A stretch of 64,000 nt of DNA from Symploca sp. SIO1C2. Its GTDB lineage: Bacteria > Cyanobacteriota > Cyanobacteriia > Cyanobacteriales > Coleofasciculaceae. Below, in pieces: positions 16,695 to 25,786 of this stretch. Every line of letters starts with the position of its first letter. The first letter of the stretch is position 1. Location: contig JAAHFP010000008.1 in the NCBI GenBank assembly GCA_010672925.1, positions 1 through 64,000 on the forward strand, read 5' to 3'. The translations under genes were made by a program, and so were the position numbers. The notes below the pieces were generated by a model, which was given only the letters and a program-made list of their open reading frames with translations, ran no database searches and was not told the origin of the DNA.

Positions 16695-16886
16695 ATGTCT
16701 CACCAACCTCACCATGATTCAGAGCAAATAACAGTCAATTGTGCGCTTATTACCGTAAGCGATACGCGATCGCTCTCAACGGATCGTAGCGGACAGCTGA
16801 TTAGAGAATTACTAAAAAAGGCTCCTATTAATTTCAGGAGCCTTTCAGTACTAAATTTTAATGAATGGCTTGAACACGTCCACTAA
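16695..16886 (+). pseudogene. moaB: Truncated moaB (molybdenum cofactor protein B) stump
   Basis: The first ~42 codons read like MoaB: INCALITVSDTR-like start (VNCALITVSDTRSLSTDRSG), then QLIRELLKKA. After that the homology stops and the frame runs through the transcription terminator and 3' end of the opposite gene, ending at 63 codons. MoaB/MogA proteins are about 160-180 residues, so three quarters are missing. This is a deletion remnant; the break lies at about 16815-16820, immediately at the terminator hairpin. Confidence 0.75.
16817..16845 (-). terminator. Rho-independent terminator of the inositol monophosphatase gene
   Basis: On the minus strand a stem AAAGGCTCCT/AGGAGCCTTT with a nine-base loop is followed by a T-run (TTTTTTAG). 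It begins six bases after the phosphatase stop codon. Confidence 0.8.
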
Positions 16887-17654
16887 TTCAGGGTAAGCCG
16901 CCACCAGGGTGGGAAAAGTTCTATCACCATAATCGATTCCTACTTTCAAAGGAAAAATCGACTCCGAATTCAGCGGTATCCAAACTGCGCCCGCTGCTTG
17001 CGCAATCACCCAAGCACCGGCAACATCCCAAATCTTTGGCGTTGCCTCCACACCCCCCAAAACAGCACCCGTAGCCACTGTAATAAAGTTGTAACTGGCA
17101 ACTCCTAGCATCCGCATTTTGCAAGGGAAAGGTTGCTGCAAGATGGAGGTACTGCGGGAGCAAAGATTAAAAAAGTGGTTGTTACTGGGAGTATCAGTAC
17201 TACTGTGGATGGGGAGCTCATTCATAAATGCTCCGTTTGTTAACTCTGTGATGCCTGAGTCTCCCTGCCAAAATCCATGAAAAGATTGCCCAACAGGGGG
17301 AAAATGAACATAGCCAAATACAGGTGTTCCTTGATAGAGCAACCCTAAGGAAATCCCCCATAGCGGAATGCCTCGGGTGAAATTTGTAGTGCCATCCAAA
17401 GGATCAATAATCCAGCACCAGTCAGTATCAGGAAATTTGTGCCCCCCTTCTTCACTCAAAATACCATGACTGGGAAAATTAGAGGCGATCGCTTCTCTTA
17501 TTTCTTGATCTGCCCAATGATCAGCTTGTGTTACGAGGGAACCATCTGCCTTTTGCAGCGCTTGTACTTGTCGAAAATCAGGAAGCAGCTGAGTACCAAC
17601 TCTCTCCGTTATATTCCTTGCAAAATCCAGAAGTTCTGCCCAAAAATCACTCAT
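16851..17654 (-). CDS. Inositol monophosphatase family protein
   Basis: The 267-residue protein has the lithium-sensitive phosphatase signatures: ILSEEGG (metal-binding glutamate), WCWIIDPLDGTTNFTRGIP at about residues 79-97 (the DxxDGT metal site), and WDVAGAWVIAQAAGAVW near residue 207. Family members hydrolyse inositol monophosphate, histidinol phosphate or fructose-1,6-bisphosphate-type substrates in a Mg-dependent way; which one applies cannot be decided. Cytosolic. The gene is monocistronic here, with its own terminator at 16817-16845. Confidence 0.9.
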   Translation of the reverse strand: MSDFWAELLDFARNITERVGTQLLPDFRQVQALQKADGSLVTQADHWADQEIREAIASNFPSHGILSEEGGHKFPDTDWCWIIDPLDGTTNFTRGIPLWGISLGLLYQGTPVFGYVHFPPVGQSFHGFWQGDSGITELTNGAFMNELPIHSSTDTPSNNHFFNLCSRSTSILQQPFPCKMRMLGVASYNFITVATGAVLGGVEATPKIWDVAGAWVIAQAAGAVWIPLNSESIFPLKVGIDYGDRTFPTLVAAYPELVDVFKPFIKI

Positions 17655-17656
17655 CT

Positions 17657-17715
17657 TAAGTTGTAGGTTACAGGTTACAGTTTGTAGGTTACAGGTTACA
17701 GGTTGTAGGTTAATA
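17657..17715. repeat. GTAGGTTACAG-type tandem repeat
   Basis: About five units of GTAGGTTACAG / GTTACAG lie between the phosphatase start and the PucC-family stop codon. Confidence 0.7.
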
Positions 17716-17744
17716 TTTTTTGCAGTACTCCTAAAACCTAATAC

Positions 17745-19235
17745 CTATCCTTCTAGATCACTTTCCATTACAGTCTTAATCGCTGCTTGGGTATTATCAC
17801 GGAATTCTTTAACATTAACCCTTCCCAGGAACCAAATAGCCACTAGCATTCCTACCGCTTGGATGGCAAAAACTAGACCATAAGCTAGCATCGGCACTTT
17901 GAATAAAGCTTCCCCAATGCTCAACACTACACCTCCTACTAATGTTGCCATACCCCTCGCGATCGCTTGGGCCAATCCCCAAGCACCGATAAATGTACCA
18001 GCAGTCTCTGCTGCTGTGAGATCAAGCATAAGGCTGAGGGATCCAGTAGTCGTAATTCCTGCGGCTAGGCCAAACAACAACATAGCAACTTTTAGCAAAC
18101 TCTGTTCTTGGGTAAATCCTGCTAAAATAATCAGGCCAAAACAAATGGAAACCAACAAGCAGCCCCATTTAGTGGTTTTTTTCTTGCCGATGCGTGGTAC
18201 GACTAAAAAGCCACTGCCGCTGACTCCGATTAATGTTCCTAAACCCCAAAAAGCGTTAAGTCCGGTAGTTTCAGCAATTGACATCCCAAAAACATCACCA
18301 CCATAAGGCTCCAAAACCCCTTCTTGCATAAACAAACTGAGGGTCATCACAATTAAAAAAGTGAAAAAGATACCGGTTTGGCGACTAGCTGTTAAAACTT
18401 TGATTGCCCTACCTAGGGTAATGCCATTTTCTCGATTGGCGATAGTTGAGCGAATACCGTAGCGAGAGTACTTTTTTTCAACTCCTAAGGTTGAGATAAT
18501 CGTTAGTCCAACAACAACTAAAGGCACAATAATAAACAGCCTGTTAATCGACGGCTTTAGTGCTTCCAAAGCCGTTGTCACAGAGGTCGAATTAGCTAGC
18601 AATGCTGTACCACTATTGGCGACTAGAGCAGTAGTTGATTGATCTAGATTCTTGAGTAGAACACCGCCAGTAATACCACCAATGACAATTCCTAGCATCA
18701 GCATAGACCAAGTTGTGCCCACCAACTGCCCGCGATTGTCTTCTTCAGAAACATCTACTAATAAGGCAGCAAAAGGTGTTGAGCTAGAACTCAAAGCCAA
18801 GCCATAGATGGTAAATACTAAAGCTAAAAGGGCTGTCCAACCTAAGGTATCGCTATTCAAAGTCCAGCCGCCAAGAGATTGTATGGTACTACCCAGCTGC
18901 CACATTACTTGAACAGCCACAAAAGCTGTAATGGTGAAACCCGCTGCTCCTAGCCAAACATAACCAGTGCGGTGATATCCCCATATCGGCTTAGCATCGG
19001 ACATTTGTCCAAACCAAACCCTGGCGGGAGCAACTAACTGATGCATCGCCAAGACACCAATAGCTAATGCAGGATCTACATCTAGTTCACTAATCATGAC
19101 CCGATTGAGGATGGCTAAAGTGAGAACCGACATGATACCCAAACTCATTTGGAACAACCCTAGCCGGAACATGGTTAGAAGATTAATTTTGGGAGGTAGC
19201 CTATTCTGGGTAGTTGTTAAGTTAGTATTTTCCAT
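17745..19235 (-). CDS. PucC/BCH-family major facilitator (pigment-associated carrier)
   Basis: The start is placed at ATG 19235 (MENTNLTTTQN); an earlier in-frame ATG at 19289 adds 18 residues without conserved character. The protein has about 496 residues and twelve hydrophobic segments. Diagnostic PucC-family stretches are FRLGLFQMSLGIMSVLTLAI at about residues 22-41, APARVWFGQMSDAKPIWGYH in the loop after helix 2 and FAALLVDVSEEDNRGQLVGT near helix 5. PucC/LhaA proteins help assemble light-harvesting complexes or shuttle (bacterio)chlorophyll; the cyanobacterial homologues are poorly defined. It acts in the thylakoid or plasma membrane. It is divergent from the DUF2839 gene. Confidence 0.88.
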   Translation of the reverse strand: MENTNLTTTQNRLPPKINLLTMFRLGLFQMSLGIMSVLTLAILNRVMISELDVDPALAIGVLAMHQLVAPARVWFGQMSDAKPIWGYHRTGYVWLGAAGFTITAFVAVQVMWQLGSTIQSLGGWTLNSDTLGWTALLALVFTIYGLALSSSSTPFAALLVDVSEEDNRGQLVGTTWSMLMLGIVIGGITGGVLLKNLDQSTTALVANSGTALLANSTSVTTALEALKPSINRLFIIVPLVVVGLTIISTLGVEKKYSRYGIRSTIANRENGITLGRAIKVLTASRQTGIFFTFLIVMTLSLFMQEGVLEPYGGDVFGMSIAETTGLNAFWGLGTLIGVSGSGFLVVPRIGKKKTTKWGCLLVSICFGLIILAGFTQEQSLLKVAMLLFGLAAGITTTGSLSLMLDLTAAETAGTFIGAWGLAQAIARGMATLVGGVVLSIGEALFKVPMLAYGLVFAIQAVGMLVAIWFLGRVNVKEFRDNTQAAIKTVMESDLEG

Positions 19236-19501
19236 AGATAAATTTTGAGGGAACTCCAAGAAATAAATTATCCAATTTTTGGACTCCACTTGCTGGTTTT
19301 TCTCTCAATCCCTAACTCGTGCAGTGTGGCGGAAATAATCCAAAGTATGAGAAAAGGTTAAAAAGTTTACTGTTAAACCTTTCTTTCCTCCTGTCTCCTG
19401 CCTTCTGACTCCAGAGCACTAGCAAACCAGATTATTCTGTAACTTGCAAATTAGATACTTACCAGCTTATGATCAATAGGATCTAGTCAAAGCAATTGAT
19501 C

Positions 19502-19714
19502 ATGGGTGAAGCCAAACGTCGTAAAGCCGCACTTGGAGAGCAGTACGGTAAAGAGCAAAATATTTTTCCCTGGCTCCCGATTACCAAAAGTCAAGGGGAG
19601 GAATTCGTCAAATGGACAACTAGAGGTGCTTGGATTGGTATTGGTATTATGGTGCTCATCTGGCTGAGTGTCCGGTTTATTGGACCAGCGTTAGGTTTGT
19701 GGGAAGTCTATTAG
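19502..19714 (+). CDS. DUF2839 small cyanobacterial membrane protein
   Basis: The start ATG at 19502 gives 70 residues beginning MGEAKRRKAALGEQYG, the hallmark of the DUF2839 family. The second half has one membrane segment (WIGIGIMVLIWLSVRFIGPAL). Function is unknown; it is widely conserved in cyanobacteria. A TTG six bases upstream is in frame but the conserved family start is the ATG. Confidence 0.85.
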   Translation: MGEAKRRKAALGEQYGKEQNIFPWLPITKSQGEEFVKWTTRGAWIGIGIMVLIWLSVRFIGPALGLWEVY

Positions 19715-20206
19715 CATGTCCAATCAAGACTTTACCCATAATTAATCAACAAGAAACTTGGGAGGCAGAGGCAGGAACCAGAATCATGAAAGCAAAGTAA
19801 AAAACTTTAAATTCCTCCCTAACTGCTACGAAGAAATATATTTCTCCAGATGTACTATAAATGTATCTTTGGAGAAATATTAAAGTTATAAATAAAGTTT
19901 GATAAGAACCTATAGACTTTAATTAACTCTTTACAAACTACTCTGTTAATCTATAAGTCCATCTTTGGGTAGAACCTAAAAAGATACTTAAGATTTAAAA
20001 TAAAGAAATATTTGACTGTGTTGTTAGTTATACATCACAAAAACTCTGAAGCAGGTTAAGCTAGTAACAAGCTGCTAAATAGTCTAGATAAATCCTAAGT
20101 TTACAGGCTTTGCCTATGCTGAAGAGAAGTCTTGTACAACCAGACGGTTGGCTGGTGAAGCAGTGATCAGTAGCATAAACTTTAGTTTAGTTTTGGGATT
20201 ATCGTA
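19715..20206. other. Intergenic region, no gene seen
   Basis: The 492 bases are AT-rich. GGAGAAATA / TTTCTCCA elements at about 19852-19880 form a small inverted repeat (TATTTCTCCAGA and TTTGGAGAAATA). No coding potential or RNA gene was recognised. Confidence 0.4.
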
Positions 20207-20557
20207 ATGTTTGTCAGACTTGCAGAACAGCACCGTCAATTTGTCCACGATTTGGTAATGAATCTCCAAGCCTTGGCAACTGTCCTAGAAAAAAGAGGGT
20301 ATCTAGCTTCCTGTTACACCTGCGGTGGTCAAATGAATAGTGCCTCTTTCATGGTTAGCTTAGGAAATAACCACCTAATTAGATTTTTGGTGTCAGATTA
20401 CGGTATTACCTGGACTGAAATGCGGGATGATAGAGAGCTGATGAAGCTCGAAGGTGCTGAAGCAATAGCTCAACTTCAAGATCTGGCCAATTTGATTAAA
20501 TACCAAATTCAGCCTTCTGAAGGCTACCCCCAAGTAAATAATCTGGTCTTGACATAA
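20207..20557 (+). CDS. Conserved cyanobacterial protein of unknown function
   Basis: This 116-residue protein has an N-terminal helix (RLAEQHRQFVHDLVMNLQAL), a CYTCGG motif near residue 44 that gives two cysteines, and an alpha/beta remainder (FLVSDYGITWTEMRDDREL, then AIAQLQDLANLIKYQIQ). No signal peptide or membrane segment. The cysteine pair could be redox-active or metal-binding, but nothing shows this directly. The long AT-rich upstream region suggests an independent promoter. Confidence 0.7.
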   Translation: MFVRLAEQHRQFVHDLVMNLQALATVLEKRGYLASCYTCGGQMNSASFMVSLGNNHLIRFLVSDYGITWTEMRDDRELMKLEGAEAIAQLQDLANLIKYQIQPSEGYPQVNNLVLT

Positions 20558-20816
20558 TTGACTATAACCATTTTTTTATCACTGGGATGAAGTACATTAG
20601 TTCTTGTCTGTTGGGAAGACAGAAGGGAATTGACTATTCTTCTGGTACAAGTAACTAAATAGCGTCCTCAGGGTGTAAGTTAGGTGTGGTTAAGTGCGAA
20701 AATCAATGAAATCTATGCTAGTGTTGGGCTTCACTTCATTCTACCCAACCTAAGTGTAGCCTTTTAGTATTCACGACACCGGAAGCATCTCAAAGTTACA
20801 AATATCATCTTTGTGC

Positions 20817-20893
20817 GGCTGATAGCCGTCAGCTATCAGCTATCAGCTATTAGGAAAAAAAGCTGAATGCTGAAGGCTGAAAGCTAATTAGCA
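20817..20893. repeat. Heptamer repeats (CAGCTAT)n and (GCTGAAN)n
   Basis: GATAGCCGTCAGCTATCAG is followed by more AGCTATC units and then GCTGAATGCTGAAGGCTGAA. The region lies at the 3' side of pdhA. The rest of 20558-20816 has a GTTGGG...CCCAACC segment near 20720-20755 and no gene. Confidence 0.65.
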
Positions 20894-20917
20894 GATGTCC
20901 ACACTTTGGTATTACTT

Positions 20918-21949
20918 CTAATCCTCGGCGAAAATATAGCGGTGCAACTCACTGGGGTCAGGCTCAGGACTTGATTCTGCAAACTCAACAGCTTCATTAA
21001 TAACATCCTGAATTTTTTGCTTGATTGCCTGGAGTTCCTCAGAATTTGCCAAATTGTTTTCTGTGAGGTAGGTAGCCAATTTTTGAATAGGATCGCGAGT
21101 TAACCAAAATTCCTTCTCTTCTGGGTCTCGAAGTTCATCAGGATCAGCTAGAGAGTGACCCCGGAAGCGGTAAGTAAGAGCCTCAATTAAGGTAGGACCT
21201 TCTCCAGCACGAGCACGGGCGATCGCTTCTTGAGCCACGGTTCTTACTGCGATAACATCCATTCCGTCTACTTCTACACCAGCCATGCCAAACACACTAG
21301 CTTTTTTGTAAATCTCCGGCTGGGATGTTGCTCGCTCATGAGCCATGCCAATTGCCCACTTATTGTTTTCGACTACATAAATAATTGGCAGTTTCCACAG
21401 GGCTGCCATATTCAAACATTCAAAAAACTGACCATTATTGCAAGCCCCGTCACCAAAAAAGCAAGCGGTGACTTGATCTGCGTTGTTATCTCCCAAAGCC
21501 TCTCGTCGATACTTGCTCTGAAAAGCAGCGCCAGTAGCAACTGGAATCCCTTCCGCCACAAAAGCATAGCCTCCCAACAAATTATGTTGAGCAGAAAACA
21601 GGTGCATTGAACCACCACGCCCTTTGCTACAGCCAGTTGCTTTGCCGAATAACTCTGCCATTACCTCCCGTGCTGGTACCCCTGCACTTAAAGCATGAAC
21701 ATGATCGCGATAAGTGCTACATACAAAATCTTCATCAGAACGCAATGCCTTAATCACACCAGTTGACACTGCTTCTTGACCATTGTATAGGTGGACAAAA
21801 CCAAACATTTTGCCCCGGTAATACATCTCAGCACACTTGTCCTCAAACAAGCGCCCCAGTACCATATCTTCGTATAGGACTAATCCTTCTTCTTTAGTGA
21901 TCGTGCCGGAAGCAATTTTTAAATCGGGTAAAGTTCGTTCTTGAACCAT
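20918..21949 (-). CDS. pdhA: Pyruvate dehydrogenase E1 component, alpha subunit
   Basis: The 343-residue protein matches cyanobacterial and plastid PdhA. It has [20 protein letters not shown] near residue 50, [11 protein letters not shown] near 109, and the thiamine diphosphate motif [20 protein letters not shown] at about residues 167-186, closed by the [10 protein letters not shown] segment. The phosphorylation-loop equivalent [16 protein letters not shown] is present near residue 265. With PdhB it decarboxylates pyruvate and transfers the acetyl group to the lipoyl arm of E2. The beta subunit is not in the window, as is common in cyanobacteria. Start at the ATG 21949 ([11 protein letters not shown]). 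Confidence 0.96.
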   Translation of the reverse strand: MVQERTLPDLKIASGTITKEEGLVLYEDMVLGRLFEDKCAEMYYRGKMFGFVHLYNGQEAVSTGVIKALRSDEDFVCSTYRDHVHALSAGVPAREVMAELFGKATGCSKGRGGSMHLFSAQHNLLGGYAFVAEGIPVATGAAFQSKYRREALGDNNADQVTACFFGDGACNNGQFFECLNMAALWKLPIIYVVENNKWAIGMAHERATSQPEIYKKASVFGMAGVEVDGMDVIAVRTVAQEAIARARAGEGPTLIEALTYRFRGHSLADPDELRDPEEKEFWLTRDPIQKLATYLTENNLANSEELQAIKQKIQDVINEAVEFAESSPEPDPSELHRYIFAED

Positions 21950-22289
21950 CAGTTTAGTAATGTCCTCACTGTAAAACTCACTGGAGCTAAAATAGCATTC
22001 TTTTTCTCATTCAACTGTCTCCATCAGGAGAATAACCTGCAGACGCTGCTATAGTTAATATAACCTTTGTACATCTCCTCCTTGCGGGAAAAGGCAACAA
22101 GCAACTGGAGAAAGAGCAAGAGACAATACCTCGATAAAAATTCTTATCGAAGCGATAAACATTAGAGAAGTTCGCGAAGCGTTCCCGAAGGGTAGGTTTA
22201 CGAATTTTGGCGGGAGGGCATCTCGCTACCGCTTCTGGAGAACGAGTAAGACCAAGTAAAGGCACTGCTTTTACAAGGCGTTTTTCTGT
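21950..22289. other. Intergenic region, no reliable gene
   Basis: The gap upstream of pdhA contains a small palindromic repeat at about 22165-22200 (TTCGCGAAGCGTTCCCGAA). An 84-codon frame on the minus strand has no protein-like composition and is not called. Confidence 0.4.
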
Positions 22290-22330
22290 GAAGGAAGAAT
22301 CCCCATGCCTTTAGGCTGGGGAGTTGTCAA
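22290..22330 (+). mobile_element. Solo right-end-like sequence of an IS605-type TnpB element
   Basis: GAATCCCCATGCC-TTTA-GGCTGGGGAGTTGTCAA reads like the hairpin right end of the TnpB elements in this window (compare GGGGAGTGTCAA at 29970-29980 and the inverted form at 25664). No tnpB sequence could be recognised upstream, so only the end seems left. Confidence 0.45.
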
Positions 22331-22441
22331 GATATAAGCTGAAGCAACATTACAGGTTGTGGAACTTGCAATATGCAGGTTTTAACAGGTTGAATATTGC
22401 ACTACCATAAATGCAGTTACTCTGTGCTGGGGAAGTGGACT

Positions 22442-24727
22442 GTGCGAATTCCGCTCGATTATTACCGAATTTTAGGATTACCGATCCAGGCTAGCGTTGA
22501 TCAAATCAGTCAGGCTTATCGCGATCGCACCTTGCAATTGCCGCGCCGAGAATATTCGGAAGTGGCGATTGCCTCTCGTAAACAACTCCTAGATGAAGCC
22601 TATGAGACTCTTTCTGAGCCTGAACAACGCTCGGCTTATGATAGTAACTTTCTGGCCAAAACTTATGACCAAGAGCCAGACAAAGCTTTAGCAGCAAAGC
22701 GTTCTAGTCAAGGAGTCGCGACTAACTCTGATGCGGACTCCCATACCCCTAGTATCGAAATCAAAGACCCGCAATTGGTTGGGGTATTGCTTATCCTGCA
22801 AGAACTTGGGGAGTACGAACTAGTACTGAAACTAGGGCAACCTTACCTAACTAGCAGCAATAGCATTAGCTTGGATAAGGGTCGCTTGGGAGACCCTCAG
22901 TTAGTTAGAGCCGACGTGGTATTAACTCTAGCACTGGCCTGCTTGGAACTTGGTCGAGAGCAGTGGCAACAGGGTCAGTACGAAAATGCTGCTACTTCTC
23001 TAGAAACAGGTCAAGAGTTACTCCTAAGAGAAGGTTTATTTCCCAGTGTCCGAGGAGAAATTCAAGCAGACCTCTACAAACTTCGTCCCTACCGTATCTT
23101 GGAGCTATTGGCTCTTCCCGACGAAAGTATTAGTGAAAGGCGCAATGGCTTGCGTTTACTGCAAGATATGCTACAGGAGCGTGGAGGCATTGATGGTAAT
23201 GCTGATGATCAATCAGGATTAGGAATTGACGACTTTCTCCGCTTTATCCAACAGCTACGGAGTTATCTAAGTGCTGCTGAGCAGCAAAATCTGTTTGAGA
23301 CAGAAGCTCGTCGTCCTTCAGCAGTTGCCACTTACTTAGCAGTCTATGCTTTACTAGCAAGGGGATTTGCCCAAAGGCAACCAGGCTTGATTTCCCGGGG
23401 CAAACAACTACTGATGCGCTTGAGTAAACGTCAGGATGTTCATCTAGAACAAGCTGTATGTGCCTTACTTTTAGGTCAAACAGAAGAAGCCAGTAAAGCA
23501 CTCGAACTCTCTCAGGAGTACGAACCTCTTGCCTTTATTCGTGAACATTCTCAAGGGGCTCCAGACTTATTGCCAGGATTGTGTCTCTACGGAGAGCGTT
23601 GGCTACAAAATTCAGTATTTACCCATTTTCGGGACTTAGCTGCTCAGAAAGTATCTTTAAAAGAATATTTTGCTGATGAACAGGTACAGGCATATCTAGA
23701 AAATCTTTCAGATGCAGCAGGAGAGGCTGCCGATGAATGGGCAGTGGTGGAATCTCAGCAAAAAGCCTATGCCACTACAGCAGCTTCAAGGGGAAGTAGT
23801 AATACAACAGTGTTGACAACAGACAAATTTCCCCTAACTACGAATGGAGGGGGAACTGTCCCTTCAGCGTGGACAAGAGAGCCTGCTACTGCCACAGCTA
23901 GCCGGAGTGCTACTGCCGAGCATTCAACAGCCTCAGCTGTCTCAAGTATGCCCACAGCTCAAAGGGTTGTCCCAACACCAACAGTGAGAGATTCAAAGGT
24001 TGCCAGCTTCCCTAGTGAAAGGTCACAACACCAATATAGGAGCGATAATACAGGGAGAAGTAATGTTGTTCCCTCACCTAGTATTAGGGAAAACCCAGAC
24101 AGTTTAACACCTAATAATCTGCAAGTCTTATCGAACAACTCTAAACCTTTCTCCAAAACTAGACGTCCCCTCTTACCTACTGTTTTGGTCTTGATCGGAT
24201 TGGGCATTCTTGGTCTAGTGTTGATTGGACCATTGATGGGACGAAGGACAGCAGAACTAGAAGGAGAACAGCTTCAGGTGGAGCTAGAAGAGCCTCCTGT
24301 AGAAATTCCTGAGTCGGATAGTCCGATCACTTCTCCGGAGGGTCTGTTGACGCAGGAAACCGCGAAGCAAGTAATCCAAACTTGGTTGTCTACCAAGAAC
24401 AATGCTCTAGGCACAGAGCATCAAGTTGAACAATTAGCTCAAATTTTAGTGAATCCCAGTTTATCTAATTGGCAGCAAATTGCGGAAGAAACTAAGCAAA
24501 GTGGTTCTTACTGGGAGTACCAGCACGAGGTTGAAGTTAATTCGGTTAATACCAGCGATGCTAACCAAGACCAAGCTACAGTAGATGCAGCTGTCAAGGA
24601 AGCTGGCTCTTTTTATCAAAATGGTGTGCTTAACCAAGCTGCATCCTATGATGACAATTTACGAGTACGCTATGACTTAGTACGCCAAGATGGTCAGTGG
24701 TTTATCAGAGATGTCAATGTCTATTAG
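22442..24727 (+). CDS. ftn2: Ftn2/ZipN (ARC6-like) cell division protein
   Basis: The conserved start is the GTG at 22442 (MRIPLDYYRILGLPIQ in family style), not the ATG at 22397; this gives 761 residues. Domains in order: DnaJ-like domain (residues 5-65, with YRILGLPIQASVDQISQAY), a long helical repeat region with PDLLPGLCLYGERWLQNSVF near residue 385, a Ser/Thr/Pro-rich linker (about 445-590), one membrane segment (residues 592-613, TVLVLIGLGILGLVLIGPLM), and a C-terminal ARC6/IMS domain (from about 645 to DLVRQDGQWFIRDVNVY). Ftn2/ZipN tethers FtsZ to the membrane and organises the divisome. The J domain lacks the HPD tripeptide, as is normal in this family. Confidence 0.93.
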   Translation: MRIPLDYYRILGLPIQASVDQISQAYRDRTLQLPRREYSEVAIASRKQLLDEAYETLSEPEQRSAYDSNFLAKTYDQEPDKALAAKRSSQGVATNSDADSHTPSIEIKDPQLVGVLLILQELGEYELVLKLGQPYLTSSNSISLDKGRLGDPQLVRADVVLTLALACLELGREQWQQGQYENAATSLETGQELLLREGLFPSVRGEIQADLYKLRPYRILELLALPDESISERRNGLRLLQDMLQERGGIDGNADDQSGLGIDDFLRFIQQLRSYLSAAEQQNLFETEARRPSAVATYLAVYALLARGFAQRQPGLISRGKQLLMRLSKRQDVHLEQAVCALLLGQTEEASKALELSQEYEPLAFIREHSQGAPDLLPGLCLYGERWLQNSVFTHFRDLAAQKVSLKEYFADEQVQAYLENLSDAAGEAADEWAVVESQQKAYATTAASRGSSNTTVLTTDKFPLTTNGGGTVPSAWTREPATATASRSATAEHSTASAVSSMPTAQRVVPTPTVRDSKVASFPSERSQHQYRSDNTGRSNVVPSPSIRENPDSLTPNNLQVLSNNSKPFSKTRRPLLPTVLVLIGLGILGLVLIGPLMGRRTAELEGEQLQVELEEPPVEIPESDSPITSPEGLLTQETAKQVIQTWLSTKNNALGTEHQVEQLAQILVNPSLSNWQQIAEETKQSGSYWEYQHEVEVNSVNTSDANQDQATVDAAVKEAGSFYQNGVLNQAASYDDNLRVRYDLVRQDGQWFIRDVNVY

Positions 24728-24732
24728 CAGAC

Positions 24733-24750
24733 AAGGGGCTTAAGCCCCTT
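24733..24750. terminator. Palindrome between convergent genes, possible bidirectional terminator
   Basis: AAGGGGCTTAAGCCCCTT is a perfect palindrome five bases after the ftn2 stop codon. The same core occurs inside the element at 4886-4980, so it may be a dispersed repeat serving as a terminator. No long T-run follows. Confidence 0.4.
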
Positions 24751-24778
24751 GCATAGTAGGTCATTCCTGATAGTAACT

Positions 24779-25663
24779 TCAATTAAATTCCCTGATTAAA
24801 GCAACTAACTTCCCTGGTGTATCTTCAAATAAATCAAGGGCAGCTTCTTCGGAATTAGTGAGTACCACAAAACCAAGATTATATTCGGGAATTATGCCAA
24901 TGATACTGAGAAAATTGTCGTAGGATCCTTCATGGGAAATCAGTTTTATGCCTTGGTATATATCGGTTTGCCATCCCATTGCATAGTTGCCCCATTTTGG
25001 TATTTGAGTCTGCAACAAATTTTCCTCTGAAACTACGCGAGATCCATTCGGTGCCATACCTTTATTTAATTGGGTGCTGATATAGCTTGCCATATCTTTA
25101 ATACTTGCTTTTAAAGAACCGGAAGGGGCTAGGGGGTCGCCATCAAAATCCTCCGTTTCAGCTTCTACAAGTTCCCCAGCTTCAAAAATGTAGGAGCGGG
25201 AATAATGGGGATTCCTGTTTGCTTCACTGGCCAAAAGCGTGCTATTTTTCATACCAATGGGTTTTAAAACACGCTCTTGCAGTAATTCACCATAACCTTT
25301 ATATAAATCTTCTTCTTCCTCATCTACAGCTAAAACTGCCAGATACCCCCCTAAAGCAATGCTTAAATTGCTATAGCTAAAAACTTTCCCAGGTTCCCCT
25401 AATAATTCAACCTCTGCTACATAGTCAAAGATATCTTCTGCTTTGGAATTATCAATATCAAACTCATCTTCTGCTTGCCCAGGAATCCCACTCCTCATAC
25501 TCAATAGGTGTCGCAGAGTGACATTTTCAGTGGCATCAGCATCCGCCAGTTCAAACTCAGGGTCAATCTCAATTGCAAGGGTATCCCAATCCAAAATCCC
25601 CTCATCAACTAAGGTGGCAATGAGTAAGGCTGTCATAGATTTTTGAGTTGAACCGATGTGAAT
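24779..25663 (-). pseudogene. Serine hydrolase (beta-lactamase/PBP4-like), 3' part, split by IS
   Basis: The fragment carries the body of a class C beta-lactamase-family protein. The SxxK nucleophile motif STQK appears at once in HIGSTQKSMTALLIATLVDE, followed by LRHLLSMRSGIPG, the YxN-type motif YSNLSIALGGYL, and the third motif region near HEGSYDNFLS. It has no valid start because the first part of the gene lies beyond the TnpB element, at 27175-27492. Joining the flanks gives PETLFHIGSTQK, a normal family sequence. Such proteins are usually exported peptidases, esterases or lactamases. Downstream it converges with ftn2. Confidence 0.85.
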
Positions 25664-25786
25664 TGACACTCCCCGCACTAAGGTGACGGGGATTCTAAGT
25701 TCATTGTAGTTACTTGCTCTAGCAGGCTTGCACCAACTAGCGTAGAGGTTACTACTCCCTTAGCGTTACTTTGGGGATGCCCTCCC

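Noticed and set aside
22011-22265. 84-codon frame upstream of pdhA
   Set aside because: It spans palindromic repeats and has no protein-like character.
22397-22441. ATG 22397 as start of ftn2
   Set aside because: The 15 extra residues are not family-like; the GTG at 22442 gives the conserved N-terminus.
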